23,975 nucleotides of DNA, from positions 1-23,975 of the forward strand of contig JBDNFP010000513.1 of assembly GCA_041689775.1 (NCBI GenBank). The letters run 5' to 3'. A program made the translations under genes and the position numbers. Positions 6,206 to 14,687 of this stretch are shown piece after piece. Within the stretch, counting starts at the first letter, position 1, and every line of letters begins with the position of its first letter. The stretch comes from JBDNFP01 sp041689775. Lineage in GTDB: Bacteria > Bacteroidota > Bacteroidia > Cytophagales > Spirosomataceae. The notes below the pieces were generated by a model that was not told the origin of the DNA, searched no databases, and saw nothing but the letters and a program-made list of their open reading frames with translations.

Positions 6206-7148
6206 ACTGAATCAAAATTGAACATTCATACTTCTCCGCCAATACCTTAAACGCATCCATTAATGCTTTGAACCGTAGAATGTCTACGGCGGGGAGGGTT
6301 TCGGTGGGGATGCGGGTGTGGGTGGTGATGGGTAATCCGCGTTCTTTCAGGAACATTTTGGCGGAGTAGGGGTAGAAGGTATGCGTGGTACGATCCATGA
6401 GGGTGAGCATGGCGTGCAATTGATTGAGTTCTTCGGTTCTTCCGTTCTTCCTGAATTCTCGCAGTAGATAGGTATACAGCTCCGGATAAAAATTGGCAGA
6501 AATCGGCGAAACTCCATCGGCTCCGGCTTCGAGTGAATCGAGGGCGGTGGTAGTATCCGCATTCATGAAAAGCAGATTAGAGTTTTCGGTGGCGGCTATT
6601 TTCTTTTGTAGAGAAGCCGAGTGGCAGCAGGTATCCTTGTGGTACACAAAGCGCCCGGTACTGACCATCCACCGCATTAAATCGGGGCTCAACAACCGTT
6701 TATACGGAATCGGGCATTCGTAAATACCCAAAGGAATGGAACCCGTCTGCTCAAAAATGGTTTCTAAGCGTTGCTTAAAAATATCGTCGCCTTCGTCGGG
6801 TAGCACAATCAGGCTGGATATGAGTACTACGGCGCCTACCCCGGTGTCGTATACTTTTTTGATGAATTCAATATTCTGCTTTAAATCTCGCCCCATAGTT
6901 CCGGTGGCGGCCACGGGTACCTTTCCTTCACTTCCCCGAAGTACCCCCTTGATTAGCTCCAAGCGCTCCGAATCGGTAAGCTGGTACATCTCGCTGGAAA
7001 GGCAATTGGCAAACAGGCCGTTTGAACCGGCGTTGATGTAAAAGCGCGTGAGCGCGTCCAGTCCGTTGTGGTCGATGGTATTGGATTCGGTAAAGGGGGT
7101 AATCATGACGGGCCACAGCCCTTGGGGTAGTTTGGTATTTACGGACAT
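6204..7148 (-). CDS. DapA/NanA-family aldolase (dihydrodipicolinate synthase / N-acetylneuraminate lyase superfamily)
   Basis: A 314-residue TIM-barrel aldolase. The catalytic Tyr lies at residue 143 (GIYECPIPY, the family's YNxP region) and the Schiff-base Lys at 171 (FVYHKDTC). The usual early TTGE-type motif is replaced by NCLSSEMYQLTDSER, so substrate handling probably differs from true DapA or NanA. Families of this kind cleave or form pyruvate-linked keto acids. Between an SSS transporter and an acetyltransferase it is more likely catabolic (a sialic-acid-like or keto-sugar acid) than lysine-biosynthetic. It is 29 bases downstream of the acetyltransferase gene. Start ATG at 7146-7148. 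The exact reaction cannot be read from sequence. Confidence 0.82.
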   Translation of the reverse strand: MSVNTKLPQGLWPVMITPFTESNTIDHNGLDALTRFYINAGSNGLFANCLSSEMYQLTDSERLELIKGVLRGSEGKVPVAATGTMGRDLKQNIEFIKKVYDTGVGAVVLISSLIVLPDEGDDIFKQRLETIFEQTGSIPLGIYECPIPYKRLLSPDLMRWMVSTGRFVYHKDTCCHSASLQKKIAATENSNLLFMNADTTTALDSLEAGADGVSPISANFYPELYTYLLREFRKNGRTEELNQLHAMLTLMDRTTHTFYPYSAKMFLKERGLPITTHTRIPTETLPAVDILRFKALMDAFKVLAEKYECSILIQ

Positions 7149-7177
7149 AAAGTAGAGCTTGGAGGAAGTTTAAGGAT

Positions 7178-8275
7178 TTAGAGTTTTATGAAAATTTTCT
7201 TGCGGTACAGCCAATAGGCCGGGATGAAATTCATGGCCGTAAAAAATAGCGCGTACAGCATACTCGCCAATTCCGGGACGATACCGAGTCCCATCATTCC
7301 TTGAACCGCCCGTTCATTTAAGGTTTGTCCGCCGATTTTTAGCCCGTAGAACAGTAACGCGAATATATCTGCTAGTACATACACCGTAATAGCGTTGGCT
7401 CCGAAAATGATTCCGGGTTTGGTACCTGCTTTGCGGCCGAGTATATCAATGGCAAAGTAGGAGGCGCCCAGTACCATGGCGGCCATGCCCGAGGTAATGA
7501 GCACAAAAGAGCTGGTCCATAAATTTTCATTGATCGGAAAAGTTAATCCCCACAGGTATCCGCAAGTCGTGGCCAGTAAACCCAGAGAAAATAGGTAGTT
7601 TACTTTTTCATGTGGGGTATAGTTGCCCAGGAGCAGTCTTCCGGCCAGCATACCCGTAATGCCCGTGACTATGGACGGGAAAGTACTCAGGATACCTTCC
7701 GGGTCCCAGGTACCCTGCCACATTTTGCCGGGTAGAAATTGCTGATCCACCCACGCGGCCAGATTCCGGCCGGGTTCGAGTACTACCTCACCGATACCGG
7801 GTGTAGGAATGAGGATCAGGGCGAGCCAGTAGGCACATAGCGTTATCAACCCAATCCAGGCTTGCTGTTTCCAGTTAGTATGCAAATAGAGTAGCGCGCA
7901 GACCAGAAAAACGATGGCGATTCGGTGCAAAGTACCCGTCCAGCGTACGTCCGATAAGTCAAAGTCGGGCAGCAGGTTGAGGAACATCCCAACCACAAAA
8001 ATTTTCAAAGACCGAACGACTATTTTTCCATACATGGCCTTGGGGGGAATACCCTCGGCCAACCGTCGGGAGTAGGCAAAAACAATGGAAACTCCCACCA
8101 CAAAAAGGAAGAAGGGAGCGATCAGATCGGTAAAGGACAGGCCATTCCAATGGGTATGGTTTAAGGGTCCAAAAACAAAATCGCTATTGCCGGGAAAGTT
8201 GACCGTAATCATGGCCGCAATGGTAAAACCACGCATAGCATCCAAAGAAATAAGTCGACCGGGATGGTTAATCAT
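7178..8275 (-). CDS. HGSNAT/NagX-like transmembrane acetyltransferase (DUF5009/DUF1624-type)
   Basis: A 365-residue polytopic membrane protein. The N-terminal RLISLDAMRGFTIAAMI and the NHTHWNGLSFTDLIAPFFLF segment (His 40 and 42) match the heparan-alpha-glucosaminide N-acetyltransferase-like family. The animal enzyme carries acetyl from cytosolic acetyl-CoA across a membrane onto terminal glucosamine, with an active-site His in the corresponding loop. Bacterial NagX proteins occur in GlcNAc-utilisation loci. About ten TM segments are visible. I use the ATG at 8273-8275; an upstream TTG would add five residues. It is the first gene of the minus-strand operon and is divergent from the GH20 gene, with 100 bases between the two starts, so shared control is likely. 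Confidence 0.82.
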   Translation of the reverse strand: MINHPGRLISLDAMRGFTIAAMITVNFPGNSDFVFGPLNHTHWNGLSFTDLIAPFFLFVVGVSIVFAYSRRLAEGIPPKAMYGKIVVRSLKIFVVGMFLNLLPDFDLSDVRWTGTLHRIAIVFLVCALLYLHTNWKQQAWIGLITLCAYWLALILIPTPGIGEVVLEPGRNLAAWVDQQFLPGKMWQGTWDPEGILSTFPSIVTGITGMLAGRLLLGNYTPHEKVNYLFSLGLLATTCGYLWGLTFPINENLWTSSFVLITSGMAAMVLGASYFAIDILGRKAGTKPGIIFGANAITVYVLADIFALLFYGLKIGGQTLNERAVQGMMGLGIVPELASMLYALFFTAMNFIPAYWLYRKKIFIKL

Positions 8276-8321
8276 ACGGTTTAGAATCAAAAATAATTAG
8301 TAAAAGCATTGTGGTGGCAAT

Positions 8322-8336
8322 AGTATTTTTAATACT
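8322..8336. promoter_or_regulatory. Palindrome in the divergent promoter region
   Basis: agtatt (8322-8327) and aatact (8331-8336) form a perfect inverted repeat around ttt, and a related agtatta follows at about 8344-8351. It lies centrally between the divergent acetyltransferase and GH20 genes, the place expected for a shared operator. Which regulator would bind is not visible; the XylR-type protein at 13516-14679 is the local candidate. Confidence 0.35.
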
Positions 8337-8375
8337 CCCCGCAGTAGTATTAGGGCTACTTCACTTTGGTTTTAT

Positions 8376-10964
8376 ATGAAGAAATACGGAATTGCGTTGC
8401 TTTTACTTGTTATGAGTCTCGGCTTTTGGGGCTGTACGGAAAAACAAGAGGAAACGGAGGTGAGGAAAAGTAAACTCAGAGTATCGTGGAAACTGCTCAG
8501 TAATTTCACGGATGTTAAGGACGGTTTTAACGCTCGATTTGTACTCGAAAATGGCGGGGATGAAATACTGGAAGGCACCAATTGGGCTCTGTTTTTTAAT
8601 ATGGCGCCCCGGCCGGTTTTACCCGCTACCTTACCCCAGTCCGCCCGCATTGAGCATATAAACGGAGATTGGTACAAACTGCTGCCCGAAAGTGATTTCA
8701 AGCTCGTTCCGGGCGATTCGGTGGTCATTGAGTACTCGGGTACGGAGGGAATAATCAAAGAAACCGACGCTCCACTCGGCCTGTACATAGTGTACTATAC
8801 GCCCCAAGGCAAAGAGGAAAAAATTGAGGAGATTGAACAGTACACCATCGAACCATTTACCGAGCGCGACCAATTACTCCGCGGACCGAAAGATAAGCTA
8901 CCCATGGCGAGTGCCCAACAAAGGTACTTGGATAACCTTGCCCAACCGGTGGTTAGCGGTGCTCAACAATTAAAGATTATTCCCTCCCCCGTTCGGCTTG
9001 AAAGTAGGGTAGGTACCTATACTTTGAACGGGAAACAGGTGATTCACTACGCCAAAGGGCTGGGTAAAGAAGCCAATTATCTGAGTGGACAATTGAAAAG
9101 TACTACCTCAGCTACCTATACTTCCAGCGAAGGTACAGGTACTATGGGGATAACTTTGTCCGTCGAACCACTAATCGTAAACGGAATTAGCAAAGAGGCC
9201 TACCGCCTGACGATTGGCGAGGAGGGAATTAAGATTATTGGCTCCGATCCGGCTGGTGTTTTTTACGGAATCCAAAGCCTGTTGGCCCTGATACCCTACG
9301 AAAGCTACGGTAAATCAACCGTTGAACTTCCCCAACTACTGGTTGAAGATGCCCCCCGGTTTCGCACTCGGGGGTTCCAATTGGACGTAAGCCGTAACTT
9401 CCAGAATAAGGAAAGTATCCTGCGCGTGTTGGATCTGATGGCCTACTATAAATTGAATCATTTCCTGCTGTATACCACCGAAGACGAAGGGTGGCGACTG
9501 GAAATAGACGGATTACCCGAGTTGACGGACGTAGGGGCGCAGCGCCAGCATACGAGTAGTCCTGATGCACCCGTTATGCACCCCGCCTACGGTTCCGGGC
9601 CGGTGGCGTACGCTAAGGGCACGCACGGGAGCGGCTACTATACCAAAGCCGATTTTATAGAGATATTGAAATATGCCGCCGAAAGGCACATCAAGGTAAT
9701 CCCTGAGCTTAATTTTCCCGCGCACGCCATGGCGGCAATCAAGTCGATGGAGGCACGGTACCAACGCTTGATGAAGGAAGGGAAAGAAAAAGAAGCCAAT
9801 GAGTATCGGTTGATTGACCCGGACGATCGCTCCGAGTATCTGTCTGCCCAAGGCTACAAGAATAACGTTGTGAGTGTGGCGCGGGAGTCGACCTACCGGT
9901 TTTATGAGAAGGTAGTTGACGAAATGGCGAAAATGTACCAGCAAGCGGGCCTGAAAATGGATGTAATCCACGCCGGGGGCGATGAAGTAGCGGAAGGTGC
10001 CTGGACCAAGTCGCCGATGGCGGCTAAGCTTCTGAAAGAGAATCCTTCGATCAAAGATCCTCATAATTTACAGGCCTATTTCTTTGGCAAATTAGTTGAC
10101 CGCCTGAAAAGTCGGAATTTGACCATTCACGGGTGGGAAGAGGTGGCCCTATTAAGGAAGGATGATGGAAGCTACGGACCCAACCCGGCCTTTGCCAACA
10201 AGAAAGTAGTGCCTTACATCTGGAATAATCTGTTTGATTACCGGGATATGGGGTACCGGCTAGCCAACGCCGGATATCCGGTCATTTTATGTAATGTGTC
10301 CAACTTTTATTTCGATTTGGCCTATACCAACGACCCCAAAGAACCGGGCCTCTACTGGGCTGGTTTCGTGGATACCCGCGATAACTGGACTTTCGCACCC
10401 TACAACATGTTCAGTACGACGCGGGAAACGAACATGGGGCGGCCCCTGGACGAAAAGAAAGACTTCGTGGGGATGCAGCAACTGCGGGCTGATGCCCGTA
10501 AGAATATCATTGGGGTAGAAGCTCAGCTTTGGTCCGAAACGGTAAAAGGTCGGGATATGATGGAGTACTACATGCTTCCCAAGCTCATGGGTTTTGCGGA
10601 AAGCGCCTGGTCAAAGGAGCGGAAATGGGAAACGATGTCGCAGTCGCCCGCCCGAAAAACCATCATGGATCAGGAGTGGACCATTTTTACGAGTAGGGTA
10701 TCCGAACAAGAGTTACCCCGGTTGTCAAAAAAGAATGGAGGGTATAATTACCGGGTGCCCACTCCCGGCGCGGTGATTGAAAATGGAATCCTGAAAGCCA
10801 ATACCGAGAGTTCAGGCCTCAGTATCCGGTATACCACCAATGGTACCGAACCCACCGCTCAGTCACCCTTGTACAGCAAGCCGGTACCGGTAGGAGAGAG
10901 GGTCATGGTAAGGAGCTTTGACAAGGCGGGTCGATTCAGCCGTACAGTAGTAGTTAATCAATGA
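8376..10964 (+). CDS. Beta-N-acetylhexosaminidase, GH20 lipoprotein
   Basis: An 862-residue secreted glycosidase. The signal peptide ends in a lipobox-like GFWGC (Cys 20). The order is: a CHB_HEX-like N-terminal beta domain (about 30-165), the GH20b domain (about 195-325), the catalytic barrel (about 330-760) and a CHB_HEX_C-like C-terminal domain (IRYTTNGTEPT onward). The catalytic Asp-Glu pair is in HAGGDEVAEGAW at residues 536-537. Further family landmarks are PELNFPAHAMAAI near 445-457 and AQLWSE. GH20 enzymes remove terminal beta-GlcNAc or GalNAc by substrate-assisted catalysis. Lipid anchoring suggests the periplasm or outer membrane. It starts the plus-strand set of amino-sugar genes. 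The four-domain layout resembles chitobiase-type enzymes, so chito-oligosaccharides are plausible, but glycan-derived substrates are not excluded. Confidence 0.95.
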   Translation: MKKYGIALLLLVMSLGFWGCTEKQEETEVRKSKLRVSWKLLSNFTDVKDGFNARFVLENGGDEILEGTNWALFFNMAPRPVLPATLPQSARIEHINGDWYKLLPESDFKLVPGDSVVIEYSGTEGIIKETDAPLGLYIVYYTPQGKEEKIEEIEQYTIEPFTERDQLLRGPKDKLPMASAQQRYLDNLAQPVVSGAQQLKIIPSPVRLESRVGTYTLNGKQVIHYAKGLGKEANYLSGQLKSTTSATYTSSEGTGTMGITLSVEPLIVNGISKEAYRLTIGEEGIKIIGSDPAGVFYGIQSLLALIPYESYGKSTVELPQLLVEDAPRFRTRGFQLDVSRNFQNKESILRVLDLMAYYKLNHFLLYTTEDEGWRLEIDGLPELTDVGAQRQHTSSPDAPVMHPAYGSGPVAYAKGTHGSGYYTKADFIEILKYAAERHIKVIPELNFPAHAMAAIKSMEARYQRLMKEGKEKEANEYRLIDPDDRSEYLSAQGYKNNVVSVARESTYRFYEKVVDEMAKMYQQAGLKMDVIHAGGDEVAEGAWTKSPMAAKLLKENPSIKDPHNLQAYFFGKLVDRLKSRNLTIHGWEEVALLRKDDGSYGPNPAFANKKVVPYIWNNLFDYRDMGYRLANAGYPVILCNVSNFYFDLAYTNDPKEPGLYWAGFVDTRDNWTFAPYNMFSTTRETNMGRPLDEKKDFVGMQQLRADARKNIIGVEAQLWSETVKGRDMMEYYMLPKLMGFAESAWSKERKWETMSQSPARKTIMDQEWTIFTSRVSEQELPRLSKKNGGYNYRVPTPGAVIENGILKANTESSGLSIRYTTNGTEPTAQSPLYSKPVPVGERVMVRSFDKAGRFSRTVVVNQ

Positions 10965-11356
10965 GTAGCGGTTAGCTAGTAGTTTGTTAGTTTTTTATAG
11001 CACTGATTATTAAATAATTATACAAAAGAGTAGTCGCAGATTCAGGTTTGAAATACAAAATTAGTTTACATTTTAGAGAATTATAAAGCTCTGATTGACA
11101 GCTAAATAAATCTTAATTCCTGACACCTACTTATAGATAGGTACCAAGTGTTTAATCTGAACAATTAATGCATACTAATTCTGTGGTAAGTTCTAAGGCA
11201 GAATCAGTTTGTATTATTCATCTAGTCAAATCCATTGCCACTATTTTTCTATATCAAATACTTACAAAAAGATAACGGCCGGGTGGTGTTTCGCTACAAG
11301 CTAATAGCTATCAGCTACTTAGCATTCATAATAAATAAACCACACGCACAAAAATT
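10965..11356. other. Gene-free stretch between GH20 and ROK genes
   Basis: This AT-rich 392-bp interval has no open frame that looks coding on either strand. I see no clear terminator after the GH20 gene. The ROK-MFS-regulator group therefore probably has its own promoter here. A short tandem repeat near 11299 is described separately. Confidence 0.5.
11299..11319. repeat. Three 7-bp tandem repeats (AGCTA-N2) upstream of the ROK gene
   Basis: agctaat, agctatc and agctact follow one another exactly, 38 to 58 bases before the ROK start codon. The shared AGCTA core in one register could be an operator for the local regulator. Chance is possible at this length. Confidence 0.3.
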
Positions 11357-12202
11357 ATGATTTTAGGAGTAGACATTGGTGGTACAAACCTTCGGGCGGG
11401 GATCGAGTTGGAGGGAGAAATTATTGACAAAAGGATTGTTCCTCTCCGACAGAAAGATTCCCTGGAAGCTACCCTGAAGCAATTAATGGCGCTAATAAGC
11501 CCGATGCTGGCCTATCCCGTAAGTGGGATTGGGGTCGGTGTGCCTTCCGTGGTGGATACGGAACGAGGGATTGTGTACAACGCCGTCAATATCCCGTCCT
11601 GGGAAAGGGTAGAGCTGAAAACGATCCTGGAAAAAGAATATAAGGTACCCGTATTTGTCAATAACGATGTGAATTGCTTCACCCTCGGGGAACATCGCTT
11701 CGGCTTGGCCAGGAATTATAATTCGGTGGTCGGAATTTCTATCGGCACGGGCCTGGGCTCGGGCATTATTATCAACAATCAGCTGTATTCTGGCAGTAAT
11801 TGCGGAGCGGGAGAAATAGGTTTACTGCCCTACCTCGACCACAACCTGGAATTTTATACGTGCAGTAGCTTCTTTGAATCGGTGCACGGTATATCGGCCC
11901 TTAAAGCCGAGGAGCTTGCCGAAAAAGGCGATCCCCGAAGCTTAAGGGTGTGGGCGGAATTTGGTTTGCACCTGGGGTTTGCAATCAAGGCGATACTGTA
12001 CACCTATGATCCGGAAATTATTATCATGGGAGGTTCTATTTCCAAGGGATACCCGTTTTTTTATCAAGCATTACGTAAAAGTATGGATGACTTTGCCTTT
12101 CCCGAAACCTTGAAGCGATTAAAGATTCTCCCCTCCCAGGATGAAAATATAGCCTTATTGGGCGCTGCCGCTCTGGCCGAACTCCAAAAGTGCAAAGTTT
12201 AA
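11357..12202 (+). CDS. ROK-family sugar kinase, zinc motif absent
   Basis: A 281-residue ROK protein with the N-terminal phosphate-binding DIGGTNLRAG, the catalytic-base Asp 104 in VNNDVNCF, and the GIGTGLGSGI-type glycine loop (here SIGTGLGSGI). Members phosphorylate glucose, GlcNAc, ManNAc or similar sugars at the 6-OH. The usual GHxE plus CxCGxxGC(x)E zinc site is not conserved: the region reads NCGAGEIGLLPYLDHNLEFY with a lone TCSS after it. There is no N-terminal HTH, so this is a kinase and not a ROK repressor. With a GH20 enzyme upstream and an FHS-type permease 58 bases downstream, GlcNAc or GlcN kinase is the best guess. Slightly shorter than the common 290-320 residues. Confidence 0.87.
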   Translation: MILGVDIGGTNLRAGIELEGEIIDKRIVPLRQKDSLEATLKQLMALISPMLAYPVSGIGVGVPSVVDTERGIVYNAVNIPSWERVELKTILEKEYKVPVFVNNDVNCFTLGEHRFGLARNYNSVVGISIGTGLGSGIIINNQLYSGSNCGAGEIGLLPYLDHNLEFYTCSSFFESVHGISALKAEELAEKGDPRSLRVWAEFGLHLGFAIKAILYTYDPEIIIMGGSISKGYPFFYQALRKSMDDFAFPETLKRLKILPSQDENIALLGAAALAELQKCKV

Positions 12203-12260
12203 AATTGTTGAGTATCTTCCCTGAATCGTTGCCTTTCGTAAGTCCAAATTACCCCGCCTC

Positions 12261-13511
12261 ATGAAACAAAATACCCTGATCGTAATTCTTATTCTGCTGA
12301 TCTTTTTTGTCATTTCCTTCTTAAGTAATATTCTTGGACCCATTATTCCGGACATAGTCGATAGTTTCGACCTGAGTATTGGGTTGGCTGGCTTTATGCC
12401 TTTCGCCTTCTTTGTGGCCTACGGGGTTATGTCGATTCCTTCCGGGTTATTGGTCGAAAAGTATCGGGAAAAGAAGGTGTTACTATGGGCGTTTATGTTG
12501 GCGTTTGCGGGGGCGCTGCTGTTTGCTTTTATCCCCGGTTTTGGGGTGGCTCTTTTTTCACTTTTCCTCATTGGAGTGGGCATGGCGATGTTGCAGGTAG
12601 TGATTAATCCCCTCTTGCGGGTAGCCGGTGGGGAGGCCAATTTTGCCTTTAATTCCGTATTAGCCCAGTTGTTTTTTGGGGTCGCTTCGTTTTTATCCCC
12701 TTTGCTGTACAGCTATCTGGTATTGAATGTCCATTCGGACAACACCTCGGGTCTGATGCAGCTTTTTAACTCCTTGGTGCCCGAAAATCTGAAATGGGTA
12801 TCCCTGTATTGGGTGTTTGCGTTGATTTCTCTGTTGATGGTTATTATCATTCAATTTGTCCGCTTTCCGCAGGTTGAGTTAAAAGAAGACGAGAAAATTG
12901 AAGCGGGCGGCGTACTTCGCGAGTTACTATCGAACCGGAAGGTACTGCTGTTCTTTTTGGGTATTTTTGCCTACGTGGGTACCGAGCAAGGTATCGCCAA
13001 CTGGACCTCCAAGTTTTTACAAACCTACCACGGAGTTGATCCGGCAACGGCCGGGGCTTCGGTTATTTCAAATTTCTGGGGGCTACTCACCGTTGGCTGC
13101 CTATTAGGATTAGCATTATTGAAGTTTTTCGACAGCCGCAAAGTATTGATTACCTTTACCACGGGGGCTATAATTTCTCTGATAGCAGCCTTGTTCGGAT
13201 CGGCTGAGGTCGCCGTTGTTGCGTTTCCTTTGACGGGCTTTTTTGCTTCCGTGATGTGGTCTATTATTGTATCGTTAGCCCTGAATTCCGTTCCCCATCA
13301 TCACGGTACCTTCTCGGGTATTCTGTGTAGTGGCATTGCCGGTGGGGCGGTAGTACCCCTCATCGTGGGTGGACTAGCCGAATGGGTAGGCTTACGGTTC
13401 GCGATGATATTTCTATTTACTACCTTAGGGTATATATTCAGTATCGGTTTGTGGGCTAAACCACTGGTTACCAATGCTACCATCCGTTTTAAAGATATGT
13501 TCACGAGTTAG
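12261..13511 (+). CDS. MFS sugar permease, FHS (FucP/NagP-like) type
   Basis: A 416-residue transporter with twelve hydrophobic segments. The early AYGVMSIPSGLLVEKYREKK segment is the FHS-type variant of the MFS loop 2-3 motif, seen in L-fucose:proton and GlcNAc (NagP) permeases. FHS members import a monosaccharide with protons. Position between a ROK kinase and a regulator, downstream of GH20, makes GlcNAc the likely substrate by context. It ends four bases before the regulator's ATG, so the two are translationally close. No truncation is seen. Confidence 0.87.
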   Translation: MKQNTLIVILILLIFFVISFLSNILGPIIPDIVDSFDLSIGLAGFMPFAFFVAYGVMSIPSGLLVEKYREKKVLLWAFMLAFAGALLFAFIPGFGVALFSLFLIGVGMAMLQVVINPLLRVAGGEANFAFNSVLAQLFFGVASFLSPLLYSYLVLNVHSDNTSGLMQLFNSLVPENLKWVSLYWVFALISLLMVIIIQFVRFPQVELKEDEKIEAGGVLRELLSNRKVLLFFLGIFAYVGTEQGIANWTSKFLQTYHGVDPATAGASVISNFWGLLTVGCLLGLALLKFFDSRKVLITFTTGAIISLIAALFGSAEVAVVAFPLTGFFASVMWSIIVSLALNSVPHHHGTFSGILCSGIAGGAVVPLIVGGLAEWVGLRFAMIFLFTTLGYIFSIGLWAKPLVTNATIRFKDMFTS

Positions 13512-13515
13512 TACT

Positions 13516-14679
13516 ATGTATAAAATTGTACTGCTGATTGACTTCGCGGAGGAGTATAGTAAAAGTTTGCTGAAAGGAATTTCTAAGTACTCCCGGGATC
13601 ATGGTCCTTGGGTGTTTTGTCGCATGCCGCTATTTCACCGGGAAACGATGGGCATCGACGGGATTCTCAAATGGGCTTTGGAGTGGGGTGCCGACGGAAT
13701 CATCGGTCAGATGTATAACGATAAGGATATTGTCAAAGTAGTAGAAGCGGGCATTCCTTTGATTGCTCAGGACTTTAAGGAACGATTCAAGGAGATTCCG
13801 AATATTACAGGTGCTTACCGCGAAACCGGGGTAATGGCAGCGGATTATTTTCTAAAAAAAGGATTTAAAAATTTTGCTTTTTACGGGTTCAAAGATATCG
13901 TTTGGTCACGAGAAAGAGCCGAAGGATTTGAAGGTCGTATCCAACGAGCCGGGTACCGGGTGCATTACTTCGAGCACCGTAAAGCCCGGACCAGCGAGCT
14001 ATGGTATTACAAGCCAAGTTCTTTGAGTAGCTGGCTGAAATCGCTCCCTAAACCGGTGGCGCTCATGGCTTGTGATGATAATCAAGGGCAGCACATTACC
14101 GAAGCGTGCCGTTTGTCGGGTTTACGTATACCCGAAGAGGTAGCCGTTTTGGGGGTAGATAATGACGTCATGTTGTGTGAACTTTCTGATCCTCCGTTAT
14201 CCAGTATAGCCCTCGATGTAGAAAAGGGTGGCTATGATTCGGCCCAACTACTCGACCAAATGATTCGGAATGGTATGACCGGGGCCTACGATATTGTAGT
14301 AAAGCCCACGCAAATAGTCACGAGGTACTCAACGGATATTTACGCCACGAACGATACTTGTATCGCTACCTCCCTAAAATATATTCACCAGAATATTGAC
14401 AAAAATCTACAAGTGGATGATATTGTCAAACAGGTACCTTTATCGCGGCGGGCATTAGAAAAGCGCTTTCATGATATTACCGGCTATCCGATCTACAAGT
14501 ACATATTTAACCTGCGAATCGAGAAATTTACTAAAAAACTTCTCGAAACCGATATGTCCATTTTCGAAATTGCGATTGACATGGGCCTCAACGATAGCAA
14601 AAATATCGCCCGTCAGTTTCGTCAGGTAAAAGGCTGTACCCCCATCGAGTACAGGCAGCGGTACTTGGCCGGAAAATAA
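13516..14679 (+). CDS. XylR-type transcriptional regulator (LacI-like sensor + AraC HTH)
   Basis: A 387-residue protein with two parts. Residues 1-270 form a periplasmic-binding-protein-like sugar sensor of the LacI type without a LacI DNA-binding head (for example MACDDNQGQHITEACRLSGL around 184-203 and VLGVDNDVML at 211-220). Residues 280-385 are an AraC-type double helix-turn-helix ending in CTPIEYRQRYL. This is the XylR architecture, in which sugar binding controls an AraC-type activator. The start ATG at 13516 begins MYKIVLLIDF, the usual N terminus; an upstream frame-mate at 13474 overlaps the permease gene. It is the likely local regulator of the amino-sugar genes on both sides. Confidence 0.92.
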   Translation: MYKIVLLIDFAEEYSKSLLKGISKYSRDHGPWVFCRMPLFHRETMGIDGILKWALEWGADGIIGQMYNDKDIVKVVEAGIPLIAQDFKERFKEIPNITGAYRETGVMAADYFLKKGFKNFAFYGFKDIVWSRERAEGFEGRIQRAGYRVHYFEHRKARTSELWYYKPSSLSSWLKSLPKPVALMACDDNQGQHITEACRLSGLRIPEEVAVLGVDNDVMLCELSDPPLSSIALDVEKGGYDSAQLLDQMIRNGMTGAYDIVVKPTQIVTRYSTDIYATNDTCIATSLKYIHQNIDKNLQVDDIVKQVPLSRRALEKRFHDITGYPIYKYIFNLRIEKFTKKLLETDMSIFEIAIDMGLNDSKNIARQFRQVKGCTPIEYRQRYLAGK

Positions 14680-14687
14680 TACATTAC

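Noticed and set aside
9513..10064. 183-residue minus-strand ORF inside the GH20 gene
   Set aside because: Exact shadow of the catalytic domain coding region; low-complexity His/Arg-rich composition and no family match.
13474..13515. Earlier start for the XylR-type regulator
   Set aside because: The extra 14 residues overlap the permease gene end in another frame; the conserved N terminus begins at 13516.
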